From Melieria omissa (taxonomy: Eukaryota; Arthropoda; Insecta; Diptera; Ulidiidae), in NCBI GenBank assembly GCA_963971225.1, contig OZ020267.1, positions 149,881,927-149,945,926 of the forward strand: 64,000 nt of DNA, read 5' to 3'. Position 1 is the first letter of the stretch. Every line of letters begins with the position of its first letter. This document shows, one piece after another, positions 47,808-61,500 of the stretch. Position numbers and translations under genes: made by a program. Under the pieces are notes generated by a model. The model did not search any database, was not told the origin of the DNA, and saw nothing but the letters and a program-made list of their open reading frames with translations.

Positions 47808-49571
47808 GTGTTTATTGTTATGCGATATATTTATTTTCTTTGCTTTTACTAAGTAGTCTAATACAGAATGTATTTAGAGTTTACACATAGATAAGTTTGA
47901 AGGAATTTGCAAAAATTGGACTCCCTATCCAAATCTAAAAATTTGAGAATAAGTGTGTTTTTCATATTAATATTAGAATATTTCTGATAGGAATTGCAGT
48001 TTATTTCTAAGAAGAACTCTAGGACTTTTCATAATTGACCCCTGTTTTGTTGTGCTTTTTATTTTATTTTCTTTTATTTTATTTCTTATATGGCGTTCAA
48101 ACTGACGACTTAAACGTGTTTAACGTGCTTAAAGAAGTTAAATGAACAAAACCAGTTCGAAAACCTATTTATTCGCATGCAAGTGTTGTTGGAAATTAAA
48201 CGTGTTAAACCATTTAACATGTTTTGAAACGAGTTTAACGCAGGGTTGCATCCGAAAGCTTTCTATGACAATGGTTTTTTTACAAACGAAACGCAGGTAT
48301 TCATGTTTAAAACACTTCCCTTAAAATGCAGCTGTCATTTCATCAAAACAGAACCAAACAAAAATTGAAAATTTTGAAATAAATGAAAATAATCTTTTTG
48401 CTCGCACTTCTTTGATTCCATTCATCGCTTTTTTATCGCAGCTGACTACAAGGCTTATTTATTATTAATATTTGGGCGCAGTTGAGTATGTTGCCGTGGA
48501 TTGTGAAATATGCGCCAATATTTCGCTCGAATCATGCTCCCAGCACATAAGTTTACAAAAATATTTATTTGTTGTTTGTAAACAAACAGCTGTCAAAGTA
48601 AACTTCATTGAGCAGTCTGGGTGGTTTTGTTCTATAAAAAGCTTTTTTCACTTAAACTAGTTTAAATGAGTCAGTTTGAACGCTATAATATGACTTCTTG
48701 TTTTGTATAAAATCCTGAACACATCAACACTGTGTTGTTCCAGTCTTTCACATGGAATGCAACTATGTAGATAACAGCTGTAGGTGTGCCAAGTGTCAGA
48801 ATTTGTTTGATGGTTTCATAGGGCTGCCTACGTCCAATGTTCAGCTGGGTATCGTTCGGAAATAAGTCTAATTCAAAACACAAACAATTTAATAAAATAT
48901 CATTATTCAAATGAAATCTGATCAGCAAGCGCGGAAATTTCCATATGACATCAGCAAATCCAAAATCAAATCAAGCAAATCAAATATTGCCTGTGTATAC
49001 AAATCTATTCCAACTATTAATGAAATGTTGCAACCCTTGTCTTTTGTGTGCAAAAACAACTTCAATGAAAAACAACAAAAGAGGGTAAAAACGAGTGCAA
49101 AGCATAACGAAAACGTTGCCGAGGTATTCTAATCGCACGATTCCGTGGAATTGTGAATATATTTGCAAATTGTCCAAATTTAAGTCGAATCTCACTAAAC
49201 AAAGTAATGAAATTGGCAAATATCATAAAAGCAAAAGACATGCAAAAAGCAACATTTGGCGCAGCAGCGGCGCAAGAATTGCAATTTGTGTAAATGTCGT
49301 CGCGCGAGATACAGAAAATCCGGAAGGCGAACATTAGCAAAAAGTGGATGTCGCCATAGTTCATAGTGCAGTGCGAACGACGGCATAGAATCTCACTGGG
49401 CGTATAGCAGATATTGCGACGGGCAGTCGCGTGCAACCCACAAAGACCGACTCTGCTGGCCATCCGGCAGTTCGAAATCCAATTTTACAGTTGCGGCCGC
49501 GCTAACCAGGAAGTTGACGACGTGACGGGCGCACGAACACACCTCTTCTGCACTGGCGCTCTGACGTTGTC
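47808..49571. other. Intergenic/upstream region of the GRAMD1 gene
   Basis: AT-rich with small frames lacking domains. Motifs ACTGACGACTTAAACGTG.. near 48101 and TTTAAATGAGTCAGTTTGAA near 48661 form a loose inverted pair flanking 48.1-48.7 kb, a possible old MITE. The last ~250 bases before 49572 are GC-richer and probably leader/promoter. Confidence 0.4.
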
Positions 49572-52500
49572 ATGAATTTTGCCACAACGCAACAACAACC
49601 AGAAGAAGCACAACTATCAACAACAACGACCAGCACCAACACCAGCACTATTACCACAACAGCAACAACACCAGCAGAATCAATCAACAACGAGGCTGCC
49701 AACTCGAACTCTTCGCTGCCGCCGCTACCGAAAACCTTTATTACTGCACAAAATTGCAATTTCGATTTGGGCGCAGAACGGCCGACGCCACCGCCGCGCG
49801 CCGCAAGAACAAAATCCACAGCTGCAAAGCTGACGCTAATGTAAGTCGCAGCGTGGACTAGTGTTGGGCTTTGTGCCTTTGGTTGATTAGTAGTTGTTGT
49901 TTTTCTTTCATATTTAATTGATCGATATTTGCTGACTGACTGGCTGTGGACTCTGTGATGATTGAGTGAATGTTTGAATTTTGCTCGCGCTAATCGTTTA
50001 CAATTTTCCATTGCATTTCCATTTGTCGACTTGCATGCTGATTGCGCCTTTTTGCTATGCTAATGATTTCTATTTCTATTTCAATTTTCTGCATACCTAC
50101 ATATTTGAATTGTATATTTTCTGGTTGTTAGTAGTTTTGAGTAATAATTACATATGTTGAACTTATTTTATGAATGCAGAGCATTATCGATGGGCGATAT
50201 AGGTTTGATAACCTTTAAGCTATTTGGTGCGATAATGAGAAACACGCACGCCGGCCAATGTGACAAATTACTAGGCTTTTAATACACGAAATTAGTAACC
50301 ATTAGTTTGTCATTTTACTAAATGAGACAATGGACTGAGTGCGAGAGTAAAGAATATTGAAATTGTTAAAGCCTTAACTGGAGTGAATTTGAACCAACAC
50401 TGTTGTTCAGAACTATTAACTTAGACTTGGAATATTTTTGAATAAAACACAAAATATTGGGGTAGTTAGTCAAAATGACCTCTAATTGTATGAAATTAAT
50501 CGTACCAGACTGAATTGTTATTCTAAAAGTAAAACCCAGAATTTGATGTCGCTTTTGGACTCGGAACGAGGGCTCATTATGCCTTTTTTGAACCAAAATT
50601 GTTCAACAGAATTATTCATTTAGACTTGGAGTATTTTAGAATGAAACACAAAACATTTGATTATTTTGCAAAATGACCTCTGATTGTATGAAATCTGTCT
50701 TACCAGACTCATATTAATCTTAATTGTTATTCTAAAAGTAAAACCGAAAATTTGATGTCGCTTTGAGACTCAGAACTTGGGCTCATAATGTCTTAAATAA
50801 TATTTTGCATCATGCCAGACTAGAACACATTAATGATGTCACATTCTGCAGAGTACCCCATGGCACCTAATTTCGACGAATTTCTTATCGAAGTTTCATA
50901 TTGAAACGTTTCTCGCACAGCCCGCACACACACACACCACATCTAAATTCCGTTGAAAATTAATTAATTTGGCAAACGGCGAAAATTAGCAACTATTGCA
51001 ATTTTTAGGAATTCAAGCAAAACAACGCACCGCCATAACGCACGCGAAAGCGTGGAAAACAACGAAAACCAGCTAATAATGGTTTTCCTCATCTGTTTTC
51101 TTCGTGACATTTCGCCATTATTTTTGCCGTTACGGCCGCTGTATCGCTTTTCATTCATTGCTGCGCTTTTTCGCCTGTCGGCCCCCTCCCATACCCCGCC
51201 CACCGATGTATATTTCATGCCGATCGGCCTCGAGCCGCCACTTCGTGCTGCAACGAGATGATGATGACTTCAACGATTGCCCACTGTCAGTCCGTGCCTT
51301 GGAGCTGTGCCGTCATGGAGCTTGGCGTTCATTCTGAGCAGACAATTAGATTTTTCTTTCAACTCATCAATTGCAGCAACATTAATTAATTGTTTAATTG
51401 AAGTAATTGTGAAAAAGGAAGCAGCAGCCAAAGTGCGACGCTATGAGTTGCGATTTGGACATCTTTGCTACTGCCATCGCCACTGCCACAGCGCCACCAA
51501 CAACATTCATCATAACAATCAACGCACAATAGCGCAACGTCGGTAGCGTGCCGCCAGCTCCCTAAAATACCAACAAACCAACAACAAAGCAAACACCTAA
51601 GCAAAATGTAATTTATTGATTTTCCTTATTGGAGATTTTCCACGCCGCACGTACAAGTCGCATTTTCGCTGATCATATAGGGTGTTTTTTTTAGAGGTAT
51701 AGAACTTCGAATTGAAATAAAAAACAAGAAAATCGTTTTAATGTCCATCAATTTGGCTTTATTGGAAGGATAATTTTATGCCATTAATGTTTAAATATGA
51801 TTTCGGGCATGTGGTGCCGCGGCTGGCTCGAATAAAGCCAATTCTACAGGTCCAATTTTCAACCAGCTCCAATTGCTGTGCACGGTGGCGAATCGATTCA
51901 TTCGGGTCCTCTTCAACATTTTGCTCTACAGCGGCAATTGTTTCTTCGGTGCGCACTGTTCGACGTCTCTGCGGATGCGTATTATCACATAGAGTAAACG
52001 TAGTGCGAAAACGACCCATGGTTAACCGAATAAATTGCTCTGATGGACGATGTCGACCATAAAATGGACGGAGCTTGCGGTAAACTTCGCGAACGGAACC
52101 ATTATTTTCGAAATAAATTTGCACGATTTGCAAGCGTTGTTCTTTTGTCAACCTGTTCATGATGAAATGGCAAACCAAACTGAACATAAATGACATTAGA
52201 GTTGCCAGATTTGACCACAAAATGCCAGTTTTATCTCTATTCGAAAAACAAACCTCTAAAAAAAACACCCTATACAACTATTTGCTAGTGTGCCGTGAGA
52301 ACTGTGCTCGATGGCTAACTTTGGTGCTGTTTAACTTTTGTTTGCGTTTTTTTTGTGATTGTTGTGTCGAAATGTTTTGTATTTCGCACTGAACCAGTTC
52401 GAAGCGCACTCATCACTGTGTGCTGCAATTCAAACTGTTAAAGCGCATAAATTGCAATACTTATTGGGGCATTAAGTCTTAAAATAAACAGACCCGAAAC

Positions 52501-55500
52501 AAAGCAAAAACAATAATCAAGTTTTAAGGTGATTCGAAATGCAGGTTTGTAGCACAGCACGAGCGCCGCGGCTTTCATACTTACATCTCGACAATTATTA
52601 GCAACACTAAAGATACAAATAAATTTGAAAACATCGGTAAAATATTTCACAATTAGCTTCCGCCTAGTAAAGTTTGAATATTTAATTTTTAAGTTATTTA
52701 TTGTGCGTTCATTGCTGGTTGTTGCTTGTGTTGACACAAGTCTCATGATAATCTGTAAATAATAATTTTAATAAACACGCTCATTACCACAAATAAACGC
52801 TAATCGCCAAAGCGTTATCGCGCAGCACAGGCGCCCAGCCATCAAACAGCCAACCTACTCTTCGACCTGGCGCAGTGCGCGATTGCGAACGTGTTTTATT
52901 GCTTCAGCGTTGCGCTTAATTGCAGTTAGTAATGCAAAACTTACATTTTATTCTCTCCTGTCAGCACGTACGAGGTTAACCTCGCTTGAACAGTTGCAAT
53001 GATTAATATTAAATTGATTTATTTCATAGTCCCTGAGACTAGTATTGCCTTAAGAGTTTAACCAGAGGGCTGTCTAGGGTCTAAAAAATTGTTGAACTTA
53101 ACTGGATCAACACGTGTCAGCTGTAGACGCACAGCGCTAATTGAATTGATTATCACTTTAGATTAAAAAACTTGTTATAAAATTTTTTGCGATTATTTAT
53201 GTTATGTATTCAATCACCTGTGCGAAATCTTTCATCTTTTTGTAGCTTTTTGGTAGTTGCGTAAAAAATAGTTCACTCGAAAATTTGTTGATGCATTACC
53301 GAGCAATCAAAATTTGTCGTAATCAATTCTAATCAGTTGTTGAATTATTTGCGTATTTTCTTGAACAACATGAACTATGTTTTCATAGGATTTCCTCACA
53401 CACTCATCAATTACAACTAATCGCAAACCTGCCACTGGTTCTTACCGAAAAAAAGGCAAGGAAAAGCGCTCGTTCAATCTTATCGAACAATGGCTCCACA
53501 AGCCAACAGCTTTCCGATAGAACATGAAGCATACATTATTTTTGTTTACTGTCAGACTTGTGGACGCTGTAAGCGATATCTAACAATTAAAGAAAAGCAC
53601 AAACAATGAGTCAGCAATGAACAATTCGGCGCTCAGTCTCAATGTGCAGTATGTTCATGTTGCCGGTGATCAAACGACATGTTGTTGTTGTAATTTATTG
53701 ATTTATTTCAGAGAGAGTAATAAGTAGATTGGCAAAGAAAAATATGTTATAGGGAAATTATATACTTCAGCAGCAAAACTTGGTAATAAACTTTAGAGTC
53801 CTACCGATACAAAATTTTTTGGCCGATGCCGATTAATCGGTCGGAAGGGGAGATTTGGCCGCTGCCGATTAATCGGCTGAAAGGACAAAAAACGGCCGAT
53901 GCCGATTACATAGAAAAAATAACCTGAATAAATTCAATCAAAAACACAGTCTATTTTATAAAATAACAAAAGGAACTATTACATATGGTTTGAAATATTC
54001 ATCACCAAATTACAAAAAAAAAACAAGAAAAGAAATAATTAAAAACTAAATAAAATTACAAGAGAATTTACATTTCTAAAAAAATAATATATGACATTTA
54101 TTCCACTGAGAGAGAAACAAAAATACTGACAACTGCTTACTGCTTACAAATTCAGTTTTTTCTACAACCTTAAATTACGATTTTTTTTTTATATTAAAAT
54201 TTGTCTCTTAAATTGCGACCCGGTGTACAGGTGCAGAGGGAAGAAGTCAGAAAAAAAATTTGAAAAAAAAAATCAATTGAAAAAGAAGGATCCGATTGTA
54301 AAATTAAATGCAATTTTTTCTGATTTCCATATTAATAGACGAAATGCATTGATATTTTGAGAAAATCTGTGTTTTTAAGAATACGTTGTTGAAAAAAAAT
54401 TTCTAGGAAACATTTATATTAAACAGTATCTGAAAATACATTACTGAAAAGGGGTTTAAGAACCCGTTGGTACAAAAAATTAAAACAAAAAAATGAAAGC
54501 AGAAAATAGGCCGATATGCCATCGACCAAAAAAGGTCGATGCCGATGCCGATTCTTCTTTTTTTGGCCGATGCCGATACCAATTTTATTGGCCGATACTA
54601 GCCGATGCCGATTAATCGGTCGAACTCTAAGAAACTTTGCTTCTGGCAGCCTTCTTGCAAGTCTCAAGACTAAACGATTCTAGGCATTCAGTCGCTTTCC
54701 GAAACGTACATATTTTCAAACAGAAATTAGATACAAGGACTGCGTCGAATAAAATTGTCCGTTACATTTTTTCCCCCATAGTGGTACTGAAAATTTCAAA
54801 AATTTCAATAAAAATATTTTCATTTTTATAATGCGTCCGTTGGAGCCAATAAAAATGTATTTAACGCGAAAATGGCAAACGAAGTGGAAGTGCGAAAAAG
54901 CATCATTACAATTTTTCAAAAGTAACCTCAATGGTGTTTTAAAAAAATTGCCAAAGATGTAAGGTTTAACCATAAAACCATTTATCGTGTTATTAAACGC
55001 TTCAAGGAGAAGAATGCTTAAGGAGAAACGCTTGGTCGGAAGAAAGGTTCTTGTAAAAAGAAGAGGCCACATGATCATGAAAAGGCGAAGAACGTTGTGA
55101 CCATTCTGAAGAAGGATCGAAGCATTTCGGGAAGAAAATTGACTGCTTAGAATCTTTCGTGCGCAGAACTAAGAAGGAAACTGGGTTGAAGACGTACAAG
55201 GTGCAGAAAGTTCCAGACCGAAACGCCGTCAAGAATGAAACTGCAAAACAACGAGCCACAAAGCTGGCGCAAGATTTTGTAAAGAAATTCGAATGCTACA
55301 TAATGGATGACGAATCTTATGTTTTAGCGGAGTTTTCCCAGCTACCTGGGCAGGAATTTTATACAGCCGATTCTTGAGGAAATGTTCCTCAAAAATTCAA
55401 GTCCAAAAATGTTACAAAATTCCCCAAAAAATTTCTTGTTTGGCAGGCTATCTGCAGTTGTGGCCAATTGAGCAGCTCATTCGTTATATCGGGTACAATC

Positions 55501-58500
55501 AAGAGCGAAATATATATGAAGAAATGTTTGCAAAAGAGATTGCTCCTTTTTTTAAGCCAAAATGAAGTGTCGACGTTTCTTTGTGCTGACCTCGCTTCAT
55601 GTCACTACAGCAAAACGGCTTTTGAGTGGTTCCAACGGAATAAAGTGATTTTGGTACCTAGAGAAGCCAATCCACTTAACTGTCCAGAACTAAGGGCAAT
55701 CGAGAGATACTGTTCTTTAGTAAAAAGGGATATAAAGGTAACCAAACAAGTGGCCAATGACCTTAAAGACTTTAAGAGGAAGTGGTCTTCATCAGCTATG
55801 AGAGTGTTGGACACGACCATAAAAACATTAATGGACGCGGTTCCTGGAAAATTAAAACTTTTTGTTAAAAAAACATAATATCTGGTTTCTTACATTGGTT
55901 TTAAAATCTGTAAACAATTTTCAAACAAAAATACTTTAATTCATATAAATATGAATACTGGCTCAAGAGATTTAATCATTTTTGTAACGAACAATTTTAT
56001 TCGACGCACTCCTTATTCGCTTCGATTTGGTAATTTGTTGCTCGTTTTGTGTGTGCTCGTGCTCGGCGTATTGGTAGAGTTGTACCTAAACTTATTGTTT
56101 CCTCAATTTCCTTGTACCTTTTTGTTACCGATTTTGATTTTCTTTTATCTATTGTTTTCTTTTCGTTTATTGCTTTTATTGTAAATTCTTGTAGGATTAA
56201 AAATAATGAAAGCTCATCAAGTCATCAAGCGGCTGGTGATGATAAAGAACAAGAACAAAACGAAGATGAAGAAGAAGAAGAAAAAGAAGTTTGTAATGTA
56301 CTTTACAGGTAGGTGCTGCATCCATCCCTAATTGAGTTCAATTCCCAATTTAAAGCATTCAGTAATTTTTTGGTAAATAAATATTGCTATCATGCCAGAT
56401 TCGCTTCCCACTATTTATGATATATTGCACTTAATTTCAATTAAATTTTAATAATAAAATATTTCAAAATTTTGCATGTACCGTTGACTCAATTGAAAAC
56501 TCACCACACACAACTAAAGTATGCACCCCATACATTCTGAACAAAAACTTGAATCTTCACCATGTAATTCTCACCGATTTTCTTCACTCTTGCCCGCAGG
56601 AAAGAATCTGTATCCGAAGACGCTAGCGCCACACAAACCAATAAGCTGAACACAATTGCCGAGCACACCGAAGACAGGGACACAAGTGCGCCCGCAGCAA
56701 CCAGCTCCCCTCTCGTCAGTAGTCAGCAGAGCAGTGAACCAGCAGCAGCAGCAGCAGCGAACACAGGCACATCCACATCCACACCCACACCCATTGTGAT
56801 TGTTGCAGACTCCAGTTTACCCACTGAGCTGTCTGAGGCGCAGTCGATCAGCAGCTCTACCGACAACGCATCGCCCAACAACTCCACATCTCAACTTGCT
56901 GAGCAGTCGGAGGAAACCTGCGAACCGGACAGCGCATCTGCAAAGGCGTGCAGCGCGGGCGATAGTCCGCGCCGCAAGAACTCAACCAGTTCAGGCAAAG
57001 GCAAGCTACCGCATACACCATCATCTTCGAAGATATTCAACAGTCTGCAGAATCCCTTGAGCAGCGTCAGTGGGCGCGTCGACGAGGTGAGTTGCCTGCG
57101 TGCGCAGTCTGTCTTGAAGATTCAAACGAAACGGTCCATTGGCGGTGTGTGCAAAAGTCCAGATAAACTGTTGTAACTCTGAAGTTTGCCGAAACAAAAA
57201 ATGGGGCTGGTCGTAAGCTACATTTTGATAAACAGCATTTACAAGCACATCTCTTACGAGGTACACAAAGGCTTGTATGATTATTCCTTAAACTGGTTGA
57301 GGCTGAAGCGCGCGAGCTACTGTTGACAGGAGGCCGTGGAGTTTGAAACTGCTTAAAGTTTAATTGGGCACCTTTCGAGTTGCGGATATGTTGTAAAAGT
57401 TTTTATGTGCGAGCGCAAGTTGGAGAGGCAGAAGATGCAAATCTTTTGTAAACGTAACAAGTATTCATGAAAGTTGTGTCTTCAAAACTTATCTTTTTTA
57501 TTGTATAAAGTAAACAATCAGTTTGTTTGTTGCTATAAAGAAAAGTGTCTTAACTCTCTGCACTCAAATGTTTGAGCCCAAAAAGTGAGTGGTGAATACT
57601 TGCGCTCTGACCAAAGCTCACAGAAATTATTGGCAAATTGTTTAGCTTTTTGTTGTGTTCTAAACCACAAACTGCCAAATGAAATGAACACAAAAGCTCA
57701 ACCGGTGTGTCGGCCCACAAAACTCAATTAACAAAACAAAATTCAAACACATTCATGAAGACATAAAAATTACACTAACACAATTGCAACGTGAGATCGT
57801 TTTGGCATTGTTTTTGTTGCTCGGCGCTAAACTGTTAGGCACCCTTTGCGAAAAGCTTCACAGTCACCGACAAAGCTTTCATTGATAACACATTTTCATT
57901 GCCTTCGTAGTTGTTGTTGTTTTTGCTGTTGTGAGTGACTAGGCCAACGTCAACGCCAATGCGTCGCTATATCGGCACAAATATCAGAAATTCATTTGAA
58001 TTATCAGTGTGATTTGTGGTGTGGCCGCGAGCAAACAGCTGGGCGCCAATAGAATTCGAATCGTAAGAAGTTTATCACGTGGCTTATTACTTCATACAGC
58101 AAATTACTAGAACCCATTAGAGTCGATAGCAAAATTTGGTGCAGTGTAGATGTAGAAAGAATGTTGGCTGTGCAACGTTTGTTGATTAACTAAAAATAAA
58201 TGTTGAATATTCAAGTGGAAAACACATTAAACATGTAAAAAAATGTAATAAAAATTAATAACAAAGCCAACAAAGTGGCTTAATTTGCTATCCACATCCC
58301 TGTTGCATTAAAATGCAGAACTCATTTCATAAATAAACTTTTTATAATAATAAAAATAATGATAACGCTTGTCGTTCAGTGCAGCTAATATCTGTGGGAC
58401 AATTTGTGGTATTTTGATATGAATTAATCGCATGTGATTAGTGGGATAAATGCCACCTTCAACCCGTCAGAGTTCTCACAACAATTGGCCAGATTGTGCA

Positions 58501-61500
58501 CTCAAGAACAAAGCCAGAACTACTACAAACAGTTCAACCCACTTCAACACTCCCACTGACTGTCAAAGGATTCACATACAAAAATACGTAACACTCCGGC
58601 TTGGCCACTCGCTTCTCACTCATCAACACAACTCCACTTCACCCTCAGGTCCCTTTGATAGTAGGTCGACAATCTCCATGAAGCACCTGCCCGCAGAATG
58701 CTATATTTTTAAAAGCCACTAAACCCAACCAAGGCTGAAGACCACAGTAGTTAATGCGTAGTTTATAGTTTGTTTGCAGAACTCATTTCATAAATTTTGT
58801 ATAATAATAAAAAAAATGATAAGCCTCGTCGTTGAGTGCGGCTAACACCTGTGGGATAATTTGCGGTATTTTGATATGAATCACATGCGATTACATTTAG
58901 TGTTCACTGTTCTATGCTCTATTTGACATGCTCCATTTTTGCAGGATACCGTCAGCAAGTCGAGCGACACTTCCGGCGAACTAGTGCGCGCTGTTGCTTC
59001 GCAAGAGTCGGTGTGCGACAAGTCCAAGAGCGGCTCGCGCCTCTCAGAGCGCGCCAAGAAAAAGTCCTGGTACAACGTGCTCTACCCCAACTACAAGTCA
59101 CGTGCCGACGACTTTAAGAAACTCTTCAAGGAGGTGCCCAGCGATGAGCGCCTAATTGTGGGTAAGTTTTGGTCGTGTGCCAACAGCGTTTGACAGCGAA
59201 CGCCTGCTGGCATACTGAGTCATCGCTTGCATGGTTTTTTCTTCACGTCATACGTTTTTGTCATTGTAGATTATTCGTGCGCGTTGCAACGCGATATCCT
59301 CGTCCAGGGCCGTTTGTATGTATCGCAGAACTATGTGTGCTTTCATGCCAACATCTTTCGCTGGGAAACGTATCTGACCATCAGGTGGAAGGATGTTACC
59401 TCAATAACTAAGGAGAAAACCGCACTGGTCATACCGAACGCCATCTCGATTTGCACCGCCAAGGAGAAGTACTTCTTTGCCACATTTACCACGCGCGACA
59501 AGGCGTTTTTGATGCTCTTTCGAGTATGGCAGAATACGTTGATGAACAAGCAAATGCCCCCGCAGGAAATATGGCAGTGGGTGCATAATTGCTACGGCGA
59601 CGAGCTGGGTCTGACCACAGACGACGAGGACTACATTGATCCCACAACGGTTCCGTGCGAAACGGACGGCGATTTGGATTTCGTATCGGCACTGGAGGAT
59701 AACAGTTCTGTGAATACGGCCACATTAACCGCCTCCAGCGAGTATAACACGCCCAGCTCACAGCTGAGCATAAATCAAATAGGCAGCAGCAACAACAATA
59801 ACGGCAACACCAGCACCAGTACGAGCAGCGGTGGCAGCAACCCCCATCCCAGCAAATCCAAAACGAGATCGTACTTTTTCAGTTCGAATAAGTCGAATTT
59901 AAACTCTTCGGCCACACCGTCGGCCAGTGGATCGGACAACAAGGCGAGCGATAACAACAGCGGCGGCGATTCCAAGGGGAAGATGAAGGCCAACGCCAAA
60001 GAGCTGACACTGATGTCTGCGAAGCCCGAGGAGAATGCCAGTGCAAGCACGGGCGCAAGCGGCACTGGTGGCGGTGCCAGCAGCACCGCTGCGGACACTG
60101 CTAAAGCGAGCAATTTGAACGACAGCGGCGGCAGTGCTGGCGGCGCCAAGGAGAGTAAAAGCGCTACTGCCTCGGCCCACACACACGATGGCAAACGAAA
60201 AGTATCGAAAAACAGTCGACTGCGCGACGAAAGTCTGAACAAGACATTGTCCCACTTGCCTACAGACATCTCCGATTCCAGTGATTCCGACGAGAATAAA
60301 ATTCCGTGAGTTAAGTTTTGTTGTTCAAAGAAGTGTTAATTAATTTTGGTCTAATTTCAGTTTTGTGGCCACTGCGGAGTGCACATCGGCGCACGAGGGC
60401 CGTCAATTAATGCACACAATTCTTCCAATTAACATTGACACGCTCTTCAATTTGCTGTTTTCGAAATCAAAGTTTCTTGTGGAGTTTCATACAATGCGCA
60501 AAACCACAGACACCCATTTCGGTGACTGGATCACCGGCGAAGACGGCAAGAAGACACGCACAGTGAATGTGACTGTGCAGCTGGCTGCCTCGGTGGGGCC
60601 CAAGGCCTCCAAGGTGCGTGTGCAATCGATTGTGGTGAAATGAATTTGAAGCTAACTGAATTGAATTTAAGGTCACTGAGTATCAGGAGATGCGCGAGTG
60701 CAGCAAACCGAGCGAACTCTATTCCATAGATATAAATAGCGTTAATGCGGGCATTCCATATGCGGACAGCTTCAGTGTGCTGATGCACTACTGTATGGTT
60801 AGGTGAGTGCGTTGCCTTGGCTTTGGCCACGAAATAAAGTTATTGAAAATTTGCTGGTGATTGCAGAACAATCGACGATCACACCATGTTGTCGGTGCAT
60901 GCGCAAATCAAGTACAAGAAATCGATTTGGGGTGTAGTGAAGGGCTTCATCGAGAAGAACACGTGGGCTGGCTTGGAGGATTTCTTTACGGCACTATTGC
61001 ATGCGCTGCAGAGCGAGACATGCATACCGCCCGCCAAAGGAAAGGGACGTCGTCCACGCCGGGGTAAGCACAAAGCAAACGTCAATGCAAATGTTAACGC
61101 CAACGCAAATGTTTCGTTCACTGCTTCCACGATTTCTACTATTGCTACCACTACCATTGCTACTGCTTCTTCTATCACTACATCCACTACCAAATCAACT
61201 ACTACTACTACTGCCATTGGCATGTGCACCATTAAGTCCCCCTCTAGCATTGCCACCAGCACGTCTCGCACAAGTCCTCAACACGATCGCCAACAGCGCT
61301 GCAGTCGTGCTGAAAGTGTTGCATGGCAGCATCACCATCAGCATCAGCATCAGCTTGTCTGTCATGCGCATGCGCACACGCAACAGGATCATCAACATCA
61401 TCACCACCACCACAGCCACCACCACCATCAACAACAACAGCCACCAGCGTCGCCACCACTACCACAGACCCATCAGTGTCAGCATTGTCTACACGGTAGA

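Noticed and set aside
49572..49840. Exon 1 of GRAMD1 as a separate small gene
   Set aside because: It ends at a clear donor in a phase that joins 56600 to give continuous coding, so it belongs to the GRAMD1 gene.
49502..50011. 169-codon minus-strand open frame
   Set aside because: Mirror of the CAA/ACA-rich first GRAMD1 exon; Val/Leu repeats reflect codon repeats, not a domain.
59775..60269. 164-codon Leu/Pro-rich minus-strand frame resembling membrane segments
   Set aside because: Antisense of the Ser/Gly/Asn linker of GRAMD1; the hydrophobic look comes from complementary codons.
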